A stretch of 64,000 nucleotides of DNA. Source: Blautia faecicola. Lineage in GTDB: Bacteria > Bacillota > Clostridia > Lachnospirales > Lachnospiraceae. How positions within the stretch are numbered: position 1 is the stretch's first letter; every line of letters begins with the position of its first letter. Shown piece by piece: positions 8,314-16,796 of this stretch. Made by a program: the position numbers and the translations under genes. The notes beneath the pieces are model-generated. The model searched no databases. It saw only the letters and a list, made by a program, of their open reading frames with translations, and had not been told where the DNA came from. The stretch lies in NCBI RefSeq assembly GCF_004123145.1, contig NZ_SDKC01000001.1:3319501-3383500 (forward strand), written 5' to 3'.

Positions 8314-8412
8314 TACGCGAGCAACGAGCCAAAGTTCATGCTTGCATGAAACCTTGGCGACTGCCGCGATAACGAGTAAAATTCGCAAAGCGTATTTTAT
8401 CTCGTTTTTGCG
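8314..8412. repeat. Double-hairpin intergenic element
   Basis: There are two adjacent hairpins. The first is GCCAAAG-TTCATG/CATGAA-CTTGGC (8328-8358); the second is ACGAGTAAAAT/ATTTTATCTCGT (8372-8405), followed by TTTTTG on the plus strand. Only one copy occurs in this window. It resembles extragenic palindromic repeats scattered in related genomes, which is an impression rather than a search result. Confidence 0.5.
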
Positions 8413-8437
8413 TCACCCCATATATATGACAACCCGG

Positions 8438-8719
8438 TTACGCATTATCTGCAACGACATCTTCTGCCATTACTTCCTCATATTTCTCCAAAATCAGGTT
8501 CTGGATCTTTTCTCTTGTGTTGGAATTGATCGGATGTGCAATATCGCGATACTCTCCATCGGAAGCCTTACGGCTCGGCATAGCGATAAACAGTCCTTTC
8601 TCTCCCTCGATCACCTTAATATCATGTACAACAAATTCATCATCAATTGTTATGGAAACAACTGCTTTCATCTTTCCTTCTTTTGTCACTTTGCGCACTC
8701 TTACGTCTGTAATCTCCAT
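8438..8719 (-). CDS. spoVG: Septation/regulatory RNA-binding protein SpoVG
   Basis: A 93-residue SpoVG, a small nucleic-acid-binding regulator that affects asymmetric septation and gene expression. The signature is intact: [53 protein letters not shown] (read in pieces) and [11 protein letters not shown]. The start is the ATG at 8717-8719 behind AAGGGGC; the longer open frame upstream has no family similarity. It follows glgD by 93 bp on the same strand and may be read from its own promoter. No clear sigma-H site, as known for Bacillus spoVG, could be confirmed. Confidence 0.95.
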   Translation of the reverse strand: MEITDVRVRKVTKEGKMKAVVSITIDDEFVVHDIKVIEGEKGLFIAMPSRKASDGEYRDIAHPINSNTREKIQNLILEKYEEVMAEDVVADNA

Positions 8720-8812
8720 AGCACATGCCCCTTTCATATGTCGTTCTCTTTCTGAACAGATATAGCCGCTGATTTTTATTTTCCCGCGAACCACCAGACA
8801 GCTGCTCTTTTA

Positions 8813-9931
8813 TTACAGCGCATAGCGCTCGTTCTTTTCCACGACAACTATTATTTCGTCTTCTCCGCAGTAGTAAGAATTTGCCCGGATGGTATCCCGG
8901 CTTTCTACGATGCAGTTCTCGATATGGGTATTATCACCCAGATATACGTCATTCAGAATAATCGAATTCTTGATGACACAGTTGTTTCCTACATATACTT
9001 TCTTAAACAGAACAGAATTCTCCACCTGTCCGTTGATGATACAGCCACTCGATACCAGGCTGTTCTTTACCTGACATCCCGGATTGTATTTTGCCGGTGG
9101 CAGATCGTCGATCTTGGAATAGATATCCGGATACTGATGGAAGAAATAATCTCTTACTTCCGGTTTCAGGAAATCCATGTTGGTCTTGTAATAAGCCTCA
9201 ACGGTAGAGATATTGTTCCAGTAATCCTGGATCTTGTAGCCATAGATTCTCTTCAGATTCTTATAGCGGATCAGGATATCTTTTACAAAATCATGTCTTC
9301 CTTCCTGTGCGCAGCGCTCGATCATCTCGATCAGCTGGCGGCGGCGGATGACATAGATTCCTGTGGAAATGGTATGATAATCGGATACCATCGGTTTTTC
9401 TTCAAATTCTTCGATCCGGTAATCTTCGTTCATTCGAAGCACACCGAATCTGGTCACATCTTCGTTCGCATCCACATCTTTGCACACGATGGTCACATCG
9501 GCACGTTTTGCGATATGGTATTCCAGAACTTTGTTATAGTCCAGCTTGTACACACAGTCACCGGATGCGATTACCACATACGGTTCATGGCTTCTCTTCA
9601 GGAAATCCAGGTTCTGATAAATCGCATCTGCGGTTCCCTGATACCAGAAGCTGTTATCCGGAGTGATCGTCGGTGTAAATACAAACAATCCTCCCTGTTT
9701 TCTACCGAAATCCCACCATTTGGAGGAACTTAAATGTTCATTCAATGATCTTGCGTTGTACTGAGTCAGAACCGCAACTTTCGCAATATGAGAGTTCGCC
9801 ATATTACTCAGTGCAAAGTCGATGCTTCGATAACTTCCCGCTACCGGCATCGCTGCGATGGCACGTCTGTTGGACAGTTCTCTCATCCTGTTGTTATTAC
9901 CGCCTGCCAGAATAATTCCTAATGCTCTCAT
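8813..9931 (-). CDS. glgD: Glucose-1-phosphate adenylyltransferase subunit GlgD
   Basis: The second subunit of the ADP-glucose pyrophosphorylase of glycogen synthesis (372 residues). In Firmicutes GlgD pairs with catalytic GlgC and is largely regulatory. It keeps the nucleotidyltransferase fold (MRALGIILAGGNNNRM, WYQGTADAIYQNLDF, YVVIASGDCVYKLDY) and a C-terminal left-handed beta-helix of hexapeptide repeats (VYVGNNCVIKNSIILNDVYL). Compared with GlgC, the N-terminal effector motif lacks the usual Gly-x-Gly-x-Arg-Leu arrangement, as expected for GlgD. The ATG at 9929-9931 lies 11 bases after AAGGA. A GTG nine bases upstream overlaps the glgC stop but has no spacing for a ribosome site. Confidence 0.93.
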   Translation of the reverse strand: MRALGIILAGGNNNRMRELSNRRAIAAMPVAGSYRSIDFALSNMANSHIAKVAVLTQYNARSLNEHLSSSKWWDFGRKQGGLFVFTPTITPDNSFWYQGTADAIYQNLDFLKRSHEPYVVIASGDCVYKLDYNKVLEYHIAKRADVTIVCKDVDANEDVTRFGVLRMNEDYRIEEFEEKPMVSDYHTISTGIYVIRRRQLIEMIERCAQEGRHDFVKDILIRYKNLKRIYGYKIQDYWNNISTVEAYYKTNMDFLKPEVRDYFFHQYPDIYSKIDDLPPAKYNPGCQVKNSLVSSGCIINGQVENSVLFKKVYVGNNCVIKNSIILNDVYLGDNTHIENCIVESRDTIRANSYYCGEDEIIVVVEKNERYAL

Positions 9932-9932
9932 A

Positions 9933-11204
9933 TTACTCACCGTCCTTCTTTACAATTGCGCCGCCGCTTACAAGCTCTCCGTCCGGATAATCCTCAGCAG
10001 TTGTCTCACCGCTGATGGCTGTGTTCTTTCCAATCTTCACACCTGACGGAATAACAGAATTTTCTGCGATTGTAACAAGGCCGAATCCATAGACAGCCGG
10101 TTTCAGTACGTTCGGAGCTTCCTCGCCGACACCTGTAACAACATTTTCTCCCACCTCAACACTCTCTGCGATGATGGACTTGTCAATCTGGCTTCCGGCT
10201 CCGATCCGGGAATGTTTCATGATGATCGAATCCCGCACCACGGCTCCTTTTTCAATTGTTACGTCCGCGCCGATGACGGAATTATGGACTTCACCATAAA
10301 TCTCCGCGCCTTCGCCGATGATACTTCTTTCAATTACGGATTCCCCGGATATGTACTGCGGACGGATGATATCACCTTTGGTATAGATTTTCCAGAACTC
10401 CTCATACAGGTTAAATTCCGGAATGATATCGATCAGTTCCATGTTTGCTTCCCAATAAGATCCCAGTGTTCCTACATCTTTCCAGTATCCGTTAAATTCA
10501 TAGGCAAACAGTCTCTTTCCGTTATCTCTGCAATAAGGCAGGATATGTTTACCGAAGTCACAGTTTGGCTGATCCTTCAGTGCCATCAGAGACTCTTTGA
10601 GTGTTTTCCACGAGAAAATATAAATTCCCATCGATGCCAGATTACTTCTCGGGTGTTCCGGTTTTTCTTCAAACTCGGTGATCCGTCCTGCTCCGTCGGT
10701 GATCATAACACCGAAACGGCTTGCCTCCTCGATCGGCACCGGCATACAGGCGATAGTTACATCTGCCTTATTTGCCTTATGGTAATCAAGCATCACTTCG
10801 TAATCCATCTTGTAGATATGGTCACCGGAGAGAATCAGAACGTATTCCGGATTGTAGGTCTCCATGTATGCCATATTCTGAAAAATTGCGTTTGCTGTTC
10901 CGGTATACCAGTCGCTGTTACCATTTTTTTCATAGGGGGGAAGCACGGTAACACCGCCCACATTCCGGTCCAGATCCCACGGAATACCGATCCCGATATG
11001 GGTGTTCAGACGCAGTGGCTGATACTGGGTCAGTACGCCCACGGTATCAATGCCCGAGTTAATACAGTTGCTCAACGGAAAATCGATAATACGATATTTT
11101 CCTCCAAATGCTACCGCCGGTTTGGCAACCTTCTCGGTAAGTACACCCAGTCGGCTTCCCTGACCTCCGGCCAACAGCATTGCAATCATTTCTTTCTTAA
11201 TCAT
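9933..11204 (-). CDS. glgC: Glucose-1-phosphate adenylyltransferase, catalytic subunit GlgC
   Basis: It makes ADP-glucose from ATP and glucose-1-phosphate, the committing step of glycogen synthesis (423 residues). Motifs are [21 protein letters not shown] at about 8-28 (activator/nucleotide loop), [24 protein letters not shown] and [20 protein letters not shown], followed by a beta-helix C-terminus. The start at 11202-11204 follows AGAGGTGATTGC; the frame extends 21 codons upstream without support. It is transcribed with glgD, whose start lies 2 bp past this stop. The promoter is at 11236-11264. No glgA or glgB lies nearby. Confidence 0.95.
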   Translation of the reverse strand: MIKKEMIAMLLAGGQGSRLGVLTEKVAKPAVAFGGKYRIIDFPLSNCINSGIDTVGVLTQYQPLRLNTHIGIGIPWDLDRNVGGVTVLPPYEKNGNSDWYTGTANAIFQNMAYMETYNPEYVLILSGDHIYKMDYEVMLDYHKANKADVTIACMPVPIEEASRFGVMITDGAGRITEFEEKPEHPRSNLASMGIYIFSWKTLKESLMALKDQPNCDFGKHILPYCRDNGKRLFAYEFNGYWKDVGTLGSYWEANMELIDIIPEFNLYEEFWKIYTKGDIIRPQYISGESVIERSIIGEGAEIYGEVHNSVIGADVTIEKGAVVRDSIIMKHSRIGAGSQIDKSIIAESVEVGENVVTGVGEEAPNVLKPAVYGFGLVTIAENSVIPSGVKIGKNTAISGETTAEDYPDGELVSGGAIVKKDGE

Positions 11205-11235
11205 GCAATCACCTCTTGTCATATATAGTAAACAG

Positions 11236-11264
11236 ATTATAACACACTTCTTATATTTAGTGAA
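11236..11264 (-). promoter_or_regulatory. Sigma-A-like promoter of glgC-glgD
   Basis: On the minus strand, TTCACT (-35, 11259-11264), a 17-bp spacer and TATAAT (-10, 11236-11241). It lies 32 bp upstream of the glgC start. Confidence 0.65.
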
Positions 11265-11385
11265 CATTTTTTACATATTTTTCTCAAATCTTTTCGTGTT
11301 TTTATGACATTTACACAATAATTTTGCCCTGTTTCGTCATTTTCTTCTATATCTAATGGTTTTTTGCCGCATTCTTAAAAAAATC

Positions 11386-11414
11386 TTTCCATTTTAGCCT
11401 TTTACGTCTATAAT
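11386..11414 (+). promoter_or_regulatory. Sigma-A-like promoter of murC
   Basis: TTTCCA (11386-11391), a 17-bp spacer and TATAAT (11409-11414), 42 bp ahead of the murC start and its AAAGGAGAA ribosome site. Confidence 0.6.
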
Positions 11415-11455
11415 AAATGTAATACAAATCTTTGTAAGAAAAGGAGAACTCCTAT

Positions 11456-12835
11456 ATGTATACGATTGATTTTACAAAACCTGTTCACATACATTTTATT
11501 GGTATCGGCGGTATCAGCATGAGCGGTCTTGCCGAGATTCTTTTGAAAGAGGGATTCACCGTATCCGGTTCGGATTCCAAGGAAAGCACACTGACAGATC
11601 ACCTGACTGAAAAAGGTGCGCAGATCTTCTATGGACAGCGCGCATCCAACATCATTGACGGCATTGATCTGGTGGTTTACACCGCTGCGATCCATCCGGA
11701 CAACCCGGAATATGCCTGTGCAAAAGAAAAAAATATCCCGATGATGACCCGTGCCGATCTGCTCGGACAGATCATGAAAAATTATGAGATCCCGATCGCC
11801 GTATCCGGAACCCACGGAAAAACCACAACTACTTCCATGGCTTCCCATATTCTGTTAGAGGGCGGTTTTGATCCGACCATCTCTGTCGGCGGTATCCTGC
11901 CGGCGATCGGTGGTAACCTGCGCCTGGGACATTCCGGCACATTCATCACCGAAGCCTGCGAATACACCAACAGCTTTTTAAGCTTCTTCCCGAAGATCAG
12001 CATCATCCTGAACATGGACGCCGATCATCTGGATTTCTTTAAAGACATTGACGATATCCGTCATTCTTTCCGTCTGTTCGCAGAAAAACTCCCGGCTGAC
12101 GGTACTCTGATCATCAACAGCGACACCCCTCATTATGAGGACATCATCAAAGATCTGCCGTGCGAAGTTATCACTTACGGACTCGAACACGAAGCAGATT
12201 ATACAGCGACGGATATTACATACGATACGTTCGGACATCCGACCTTTACCTGTCTGCATCACGGAGAAACCGTAGGAACTTTCTCCCTGAAAGTACCGGG
12301 TATTCACAATGTGTCCAACGCACTTTCCGTAATCGCTCTGGGCGAAAAACTGGGCATGGACGATGCAACGATCCAGAAAGGTCTGGTCAACTTCACCGGA
12401 ACCGACCGCCGTTTCCAGTTCAAAGGAAAAATCGGCGATATCACCGTGATCGATGACTACGCCCATCACCCAACAGAGATCAAAGCAACCCTGACCTCTG
12501 CGAAAAACTATCCGCACAAAAAAACCTGGTGTATCTTCCAGCCACACACCTACACCCGTACCAAAGCCCTGCTCCAGGACTTCGCCGAAGCCCTGACCCT
12601 GGCAGACCACGTGGTACTGGCAAAAATCTACGCCGCAAGAGAAACCGACACCCTCGGCATCTCCTCCGCCGACCTCCAAAAACAGATCCAGGTCCTGGGA
12701 ACCCCCTGCGAATACTTCCCGACCTTCGACGAAATCGAGAATTTTCTTCTGGAAAACTGCCAGCCAGGCGACCTCCTGATCACCATGGGCGCCGGCGACG
12801 TCTACCAAATCGGCGAAAAACTCCTGGGAAAGTAA
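11456..12835 (+). CDS. murC: UDP-N-acetylmuramate--L-alanine ligase
   Basis: A cytoplasmic enzyme that adds the first amino acid (L-Ala) to UDP-MurNAc using ATP (459 residues, normal length). The N-terminal UDP-binding domain has HFIGIGGISMSGLAEI. The ATP loop is SGTHGKTTTTSMASHI at about 114-130. Central-domain motifs include TEACEYTNSFL and NMDADHLDFF. The C-terminal domain shows VIDDYAHHPTEI and FQPHTYTRTKAL. The start follows AAAGGAGAACTCCT. It stands alone between its promoter and a strong terminator at 12871. The segment after it is the DnaA-box cluster. Confidence 0.96.
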   Translation: MYTIDFTKPVHIHFIGIGGISMSGLAEILLKEGFTVSGSDSKESTLTDHLTEKGAQIFYGQRASNIIDGIDLVVYTAAIHPDNPEYACAKEKNIPMMTRADLLGQIMKNYEIPIAVSGTHGKTTTTSMASHILLEGGFDPTISVGGILPAIGGNLRLGHSGTFITEACEYTNSFLSFFPKISIILNMDADHLDFFKDIDDIRHSFRLFAEKLPADGTLIINSDTPHYEDIIKDLPCEVITYGLEHEADYTATDITYDTFGHPTFTCLHHGETVGTFSLKVPGIHNVSNALSVIALGEKLGMDDATIQKGLVNFTGTDRRFQFKGKIGDITVIDDYAHHPTEIKATLTSAKNYPHKKTWCIFQPHTYTRTKALLQDFAEALTLADHVVLAKIYAARETDTLGISSADLQKQIQVLGTPCEYFPTFDEIENFLLENCQPGDLLITMGAGDVYQIGEKLLGK

Positions 12836-12870
12836 AATCCCAGAGGACATCTTTTTAAAACGCATTAAAA

Positions 12871-12916
12871 AAAGGGCAACTGAAAGTGTATCTCAACACT
12901 TTCGGTTGCCCTTTTT
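12871..12916 (+). terminator. murC terminator
   Basis: AAAGGGCAACTGAAAGTGT pairs with ACACTTTCGGTTGCCC, then TTTTT. The stem is about 16 bp with one mismatch. Confidence 0.88.
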
Positions 12917-13036
12917 ATACGTACAAACCACTTCCAGTCATTTTTCCGTTCTGCCTCCTGCAATTTCTCCTCTTAAAATTCTCCCACTCCCTACCACTCA
13001 ACCACCCCTCCCCCTTTCGCCACCATTTTTTAAAAC

Positions 13037-13289
13037 TTATCCACACTATCCACACATTTATCCCCACCCCCTCTGTGGATTCCCCTGTGCATAACTCCGT
13101 TTACATAATCCCCCACCCCTCCCACCAAATTTTCTCTATTTTTCAACCAATTCCCTCAATATCAGGTTACCAATAATCTTTATCTCAAGAATTTATCCCC
13201 AACTTATCCACATTATCCACACCCTTATCCACCCCACTTACCCACCAACAAATCCCCCTTAACCCCTTATTTTCAACTAATTTTCCACA
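13037..13289 (+). promoter_or_regulatory. Cluster of about ten DnaA boxes upstream of the dnaD-dnaI operon
   Basis: Exact TTATCCACA boxes lie at 13037, 13204 and 13213, and the consensus forms TTATGCACA (complement, 13086-13094) and TTTTCCACA (13281-13289) are also present. One-mismatch boxes are at 13046 (CTATCCACA), 13058 and 13193 (TTATCCCCA), 13074 (complement GAATCCACA) and 13225 (TTATCCACC). Several are directly abutting, 9 bp apart. The whole 12930-13290 stretch is almost free of G on the plus strand and AT-rich near its end. It sits just ahead of the promoter of genes encoding helicase-loading proteins. A DnaA-controlled or DnaA-titrating region is inferred. There is no dnaA gene beside it, so a chromosomal origin is less likely. 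Confidence 0.75.
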
Positions 13290-13300
13290 AAAAACCATAT

Positions 13301-13328
13301 TTGCTTTCTCAAAGAATCATGCTATAAT
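13301..13328 (+). promoter_or_regulatory. Promoter of the dnaD-dnaI-prs cluster
   Basis: TTGCTT (13301-13306), a 16-bp spacer and TATAAT (13323-13328). The nearest DnaA box (13281-13289) ends 11 bp upstream of the -35, well placed for DnaA to affect transcription. Confidence 0.65.
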
Positions 13329-13377
13329 AATCCCGTAACTAACACACATACCATTACTTTTCTATTACAGGTGAACT

Positions 13378-13851
13378 ATGCAGTTATCTTTACATAATGG
13401 AAGCTCCAGCGGAGTCACCATTATTTCCAATATTTTCATAGACTATTATATCCCCCGCGCCAACGGGGAATTCGTAAAAATATACCTTTATCTGCTCCGC
13501 AGTCTGCAAAGCGGCGATACCGCACTGGACCTGACTGCTGTAGCGGATGTTTTTGACTGCACAGAATCCGATGTGCTCCGTACCCTCCGCTACTGGGAAA
13601 ATCAGAAACTGGTGGTGCTCGCAGGTACGGACAGTCAGACTTCGATTGATTTTCTGCAGCCTATGCTGCCGGATGCGGTGCAGAACACACTGGCAGAACA
13701 GGCTGTTACCCAAATTGCGCCTGTAACATCGACAAATACCGTCAGAACCGGCACAACACCGACAGCTAAAGTATCTGTCAGTCAGACAGCAAATATCGCA
13801 CAGACGGGCAATCAGACCCCTTCGGCACCGGAAAATCAAAAAAATCCCTGA
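13378..13851 (+). CDS. DnaD-family replication initiation protein, N-terminal half (frameshifted)
   Basis: This half carries the winged-helix domain of a DnaD primosomal protein. It opens MQLSLHNGSSSGVTII, continues FIDYYIPRANGEFVKIYLYL and has a helix-turn-helix around LTAVADVFDCTESDVLRTL, then a Thr/Gln-rich linker. The frame stops at TGA (13849-13851) just after a run of seven A (13838-13844). One extra A would join it in frame to the C-terminal half, reading ENQKKSLSADRLKEL. So this is either a one-base deletion, a sequencing error, or a slippage-dependent gene. The start follows CAGGTGAACT. The intact protein would act with DnaA and the helicase loader at the origin. Confidence 0.85.
   Translation: MQLSLHNGSSSGVTIISNIFIDYYIPRANGEFVKIYLYLLRSLQSGDTALDLTAVADVFDCTESDVLRTLRYWENQKLVVLAGTDSQTSIDFLQPMLPDAVQNTLAEQAVTQIAPVTSTNTVRTGTTPTAKVSVSQTANIAQTGNQTPSAPENQKNP
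13838..13844 (+). other. A7 tract at the dnaD frame break
   Basis: Seven consecutive A in the zero-frame context CAA AAA AAT CCC TGA. A minus-one shift (or an extra A) gives AAA AAA TCC CTG AGC, which enters the open frame of the C-terminal half. Runs of this length are known sites for polymerase slippage and ribosomal frameshifting. Confidence 0.7.
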
Positions 13852-14531
13852 GCGCCGATCGTCTGAAAGAACTCTGTGAGCAGGAAGATGTACGCCAGAT
13901 CCTGTTTCTGGCAGAAAGTTATCTCGGAACCACGCTTTCCAGAACCGTGACCGATGAACTTCTGTACATCTACGAAGAACTACATTTTTCCGTGGATCTG
14001 TTTGACTATCTGATCGAGTATTGCGTCTCCAAGGGAAGTAAAGACATTCATTATATAAAGAAAGTCGCCTTCAGCTGGCATGAGGCAGGCATCAACACCG
14101 TGACCCGCGCCAAACAGGAGACTACGACTTATCACAGAAACTATTTTTCGATTTTAAAAGCATTTGGGATCAGCAACCGGAATCCGGTTCAGTCCGAGAT
14201 CCACATGATCGATCACTGGATGAAAGACTATGGATTTACCATGGACATTCTCACAGAAGCCTGTTCCCGCACGGTAGCATCCACCGGAAAAGCGAATTTC
14301 CGGTATGCGGACAAGATCCTTTCCGGCTGGAAGGACAAAGGTGTCCGGCACCTGACCGATATTCAGGCTCTCGATACCCTGCACAGACAGCTGCAGAGCG
14401 ACCGCCAGGAACAGAAACAGCGGCAGGAACAGAAAGGAACCCGTCCGGCAGGCTCCGGGAACAAATTCAACAATTTCCAGCAGCGAAATTACGATTATGA
14501 CCAACTTGAAAATCAGCTTTTAAAAAAATAA
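13845..14531 (+). CDS. DnaD-family replication initiation protein, C-terminal half (frameshifted)
   Basis: This is the minus-one frame continuing from the A7 tract. It reads SLSADRLKELCEQEDVRQIL, then AESYLGTTLSRTVTDELLYI, the YxxxG-type DnaD domain with FDYLIEYC and HYIKKVAFSWHEAGI. A second DnaD-like repeat follows (DHWMKDYGFTMDILTEACSR), then KILSGWKDKGV, and a Gln-rich tail. No start codon with a ribosome site begins this half near 13845; the first internal ATG-like option is at about 13947. That supports one original gene of about 384 codons. The stop lies 12 bp before the helicase loader start. Confidence 0.85.
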   Translation, partial: SLSADRLKELCEQEDVRQILFLAESYLGTTLSRTVTDELLYIYEELHFSVDLFDYLIEYCVSKGSKDIHYIKKVAFSWHEAGINTVTRAKQETTTYHRNYFSILKAFGISNRNPVQSEIHMIDHWMKDYGFTMDILTEACSRTVASTGKANFRYADKILSGWKDKGVRHLTDIQALDTLHRQLQSDRQEQKQRQEQKGTRPAGSGNKFNNFQQRNYDYDQLENQLLKK

Positions 14532-14543
14532 AGGAGAACCATC

Positions 14544-15533
14544 GTGGCACTACAAAACAGTCAGTACGATGCTCTGATGCGCTATTATCAGAGATTACAG
14601 TTCCGTAACAAACACGAACAGGATGCCCATATCGCCGAAGCCCAGGCAAAGATTCCCCGGCTGGCAGAGATAGACCGGGAAATCGCCTCGATCAGTGTAA
14701 AAAAAGCCCGGATTTTACTGGGTGACAAAGATAATGAGGACTTTGACCTGAACACACAGATTCAGGCGCTCTCCAGAGAACGGGCAGATCTGTTAAAGAC
14801 TCACGGTTACCCGGAGGATTATCTGAAGATGCATTATACCTGTCCGATCTGTCAGGACACCGGGTATGTGGACAACCAGAAGTGCATCTGCTTCAAACGG
14901 GCGATCAGTGAACATCTGTATACCCAGTCCAATATCCGGGAGTTATTAAAAACAGCCAGTTTTGACGCATTTTCACTGGACTATTATCCGGAAGATATGA
15001 TCAACAAAGCCAGCGGTCAGACTGCCCGACAGTTCGCAGAGACCGCATTGGAGCGCGCAAAGGATTTTGTTCAGAACTTTGATCATTCCTTTGAAAATCT
15101 TTTTATTTACGGAGATACCGGCGTAGGAAAAACATTTCTCACGTACTGCATCGCAAAAGAACTTCTGGACTCGATGCACAGCGTGATCTACTACTCCGCT
15201 TTTGATCTGTTCGATGCATTTGCCAGAAATACATTTTCAAACTCTGAGACTACCGAGGGCGAAAATGATTACATTCTCAACTGCGATCTGCTGATCATCG
15301 ATGACCTCGGCACGGAGCTTACCAACAGTTTCGTAGCTTCTCAGTTTTTCCTTTGCATCAACGAGCGGATCCTCAGAAAGAAATCCACGGTGATTTCCAC
15401 CAACCTGACGTTGGGCAATTTCATGGACACTTACTCCGAGCGGGTATTTTCCAGAGTTTCCAGTAACTACACGATGATCAAACTCATCGGTAAAGATATA
15501 AGAATCCAAAAAAAAATATTAGGAGGGAACTAA
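14544..15533 (+). CDS. Replicative helicase loader, DnaC/DnaI-type AAA+ ATPase
   Basis: A 329-residue AAA+ protein that loads the DnaB-type helicase at replication origins. The N-terminal helical region (1-95) is followed by a zinc-binding CPICQDTG...CICF module (about 99-117). The ATPase has Walker A YGDTGVGKTFL (about 190-200), Walker B LLIIDDLGTE and an arginine-finger region ERVFSRV. The start is GTG at 14544 behind AAGGAGAACC. It is coupled to the dnaD gene upstream and to prs, which starts 1 bp after its stop. The cluster therefore links initiation proteins with nucleotide precursor supply. Confidence 0.92.
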   Translation: MALQNSQYDALMRYYQRLQFRNKHEQDAHIAEAQAKIPRLAEIDREIASISVKKARILLGDKDNEDFDLNTQIQALSRERADLLKTHGYPEDYLKMHYTCPICQDTGYVDNQKCICFKRAISEHLYTQSNIRELLKTASFDAFSLDYYPEDMINKASGQTARQFAETALERAKDFVQNFDHSFENLFIYGDTGVGKTFLTYCIAKELLDSMHSVIYYSAFDLFDAFARNTFSNSETTEGENDYILNCDLLIIDDLGTELTNSFVASQFFLCINERILRKKSTVISTNLTLGNFMDTYSERVFSRVSSNYTMIKLIGKDIRIQKKILGGN

Positions 15534-15534
15534 A

Positions 15535-16710
15535 ATGTCACACAACAAAAATCACGATTCACAACAGCTTCCTGTAGGACGACTGGGAATCATTTCTCCT
15601 TACAGCTGCGCCGAACTCGGTGCAAAGGTAGACAATTACCTGGTTACCTGGAGAAAGAAACGCCACAACGAAGGCGTTTTATATGAAGGCTATGACAGAG
15701 ATACCTATCTGATTGCTTCCGATCTTCCGCGTTTCGGCTCCGGTGAGGCAAAAGGTGTCCTGAAAGAATCTGTACGTGGTGATGATATCTATATTCTGGT
15801 GGATGTCTGCAACTACAGTCTGACATATTCTCTGGCAGGACAGACCAATCACATGTCCCCGGATGACCATTATCAGAACTTAAAACGAATCATTGCAGCG
15901 ATCGCCGGAAAAGCAAGACGAATCAACGTTATCATGCCGTTCCTTTATGAAAGCCGCCAGCACAGACGTACCGGAAGAGAATCTCTGGACTGCGCACTGG
16001 CACTGCAGGAACTGATCGAGATGGGTGTGGAAAATATCATCACCTTCGATGCGCATGATCCGCGTATTCAGAACGCGATCCCTCTGCATGGATTTGAGAC
16101 GGTACAGTCCTCCTATCAGTTTATCAAGAACCTGTTAAAGAAAGAAAAAGACCTGAAACTGGACAAAGATCACCTGATGGTCATCAGCCCGGATGAAGGC
16201 GGCATGAGCCGTGCCATTTATCTGGCAAATAACCTTGGTGTAGATATGGGTATGTTCTACAAACGCCGTGACTACTCCACCATCGTAGACGGAAGAAACC
16301 CGATCGTCGCTCACGAATTCCTGGGGGCTGACGTTCGCGGCAAGGATATGATCATCGTGGACGATATGATCTCCTCCGGTGACAGTATGCTCGAGGTAGC
16401 CCAGCTTCTGAAAGACCGCGGAGCCAACAAAATCTTCATGTGCTCCACCTTCGGTCTGTTCACCAACGGACTGTCCAAATTCGACGAAGCCTACGAAAAA
16501 GGAACTTTCGACCGCATCCTGACCACCAACCTGATCTACCAGACCCCGGAACTGCTGACCAGACCATACTATATCAACTGTGATATGAGCAAATACATCG
16601 CCCTGATCATCGACACCCTGAATCACGACGACTCCATCAGCAAACTCCTGAACCCGGTAGAACGCATCCAGAAAGTTCTGACCAAATATAGAAATAACGA
16701 AACTATCTGA
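15535..16710 (+). CDS. prs: Ribose-phosphate pyrophosphokinase
   Basis: PRPP synthetase, making phosphoribosyl pyrophosphate from ribose-5-phosphate and ATP for nucleotide, His and Trp synthesis. At 391 residues it is longer than the common 315-residue form. It belongs to the variant in Lachnospiraceae with an N-terminal extension and SPYSCAELGAKVDNYL replacing the usual start. Motifs are INVIMPFLYESRQHRR (ATP loop), ITFDAHDP (metal and ribose contacts) and the PRPP loop MIIVDDMISSGDSM at about 277-290. The ribosome site AGGAGGGAAC is strong. Transcription ends at the long hairpin at 16725. Confidence 0.93.
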   Translation: MSHNKNHDSQQLPVGRLGIISPYSCAELGAKVDNYLVTWRKKRHNEGVLYEGYDRDTYLIASDLPRFGSGEAKGVLKESVRGDDIYILVDVCNYSLTYSLAGQTNHMSPDDHYQNLKRIIAAIAGKARRINVIMPFLYESRQHRRTGRESLDCALALQELIEMGVENIITFDAHDPRIQNAIPLHGFETVQSSYQFIKNLLKKEKDLKLDKDHLMVISPDEGGMSRAIYLANNLGVDMGMFYKRRDYSTIVDGRNPIVAHEFLGADVRGKDMIIVDDMISSGDSMLEVAQLLKDRGANKIFMCSTFGLFTNGLSKFDEAYEKGTFDRILTTNLIYQTPELLTRPYYINCDMSKYIALIIDTLNHDDSISKLLNPVERIQKVLTKYRNNETI

Positions 16711-16724
16711 TAAGTTTTTAAAAC

Positions 16725-16787
16725 AAAAGGAAGATATTAACGAAAGTTCTTATTTCATAGACTCTTTCGTTAATATCTTCCTTTTTT
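16725..16787. terminator. Bidirectional terminator between prs and nfo
   Basis: AAAAGGAAGATATTAACG and its complement CGTTAATATCTTCCTTTT form a stem of about 22 bp with A and T tails on both sides. It serves the convergent prs and nfo genes. Confidence 0.88.
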
Positions 16788-16796
16788 CATAAATCT

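Noticed and set aside
10212-11228. Long plus-strand open frame opposite glgC
   Set aside because: Shadow of glgC: no ribosome site, no family resemblance and His/Phe-rich composition typical of antisense frames. Similar shadows opposite murC, asnS, the exported protein and the Tad genes were dismissed for the same reason.
12930-13330. Chromosomal replication origin
   Set aside because: DnaA boxes and an AT-rich end are present, but dnaA, dnaN and rpmH, which usually flank oriC in Firmicutes, are not beside it. Kept as a DnaA-responsive region instead.
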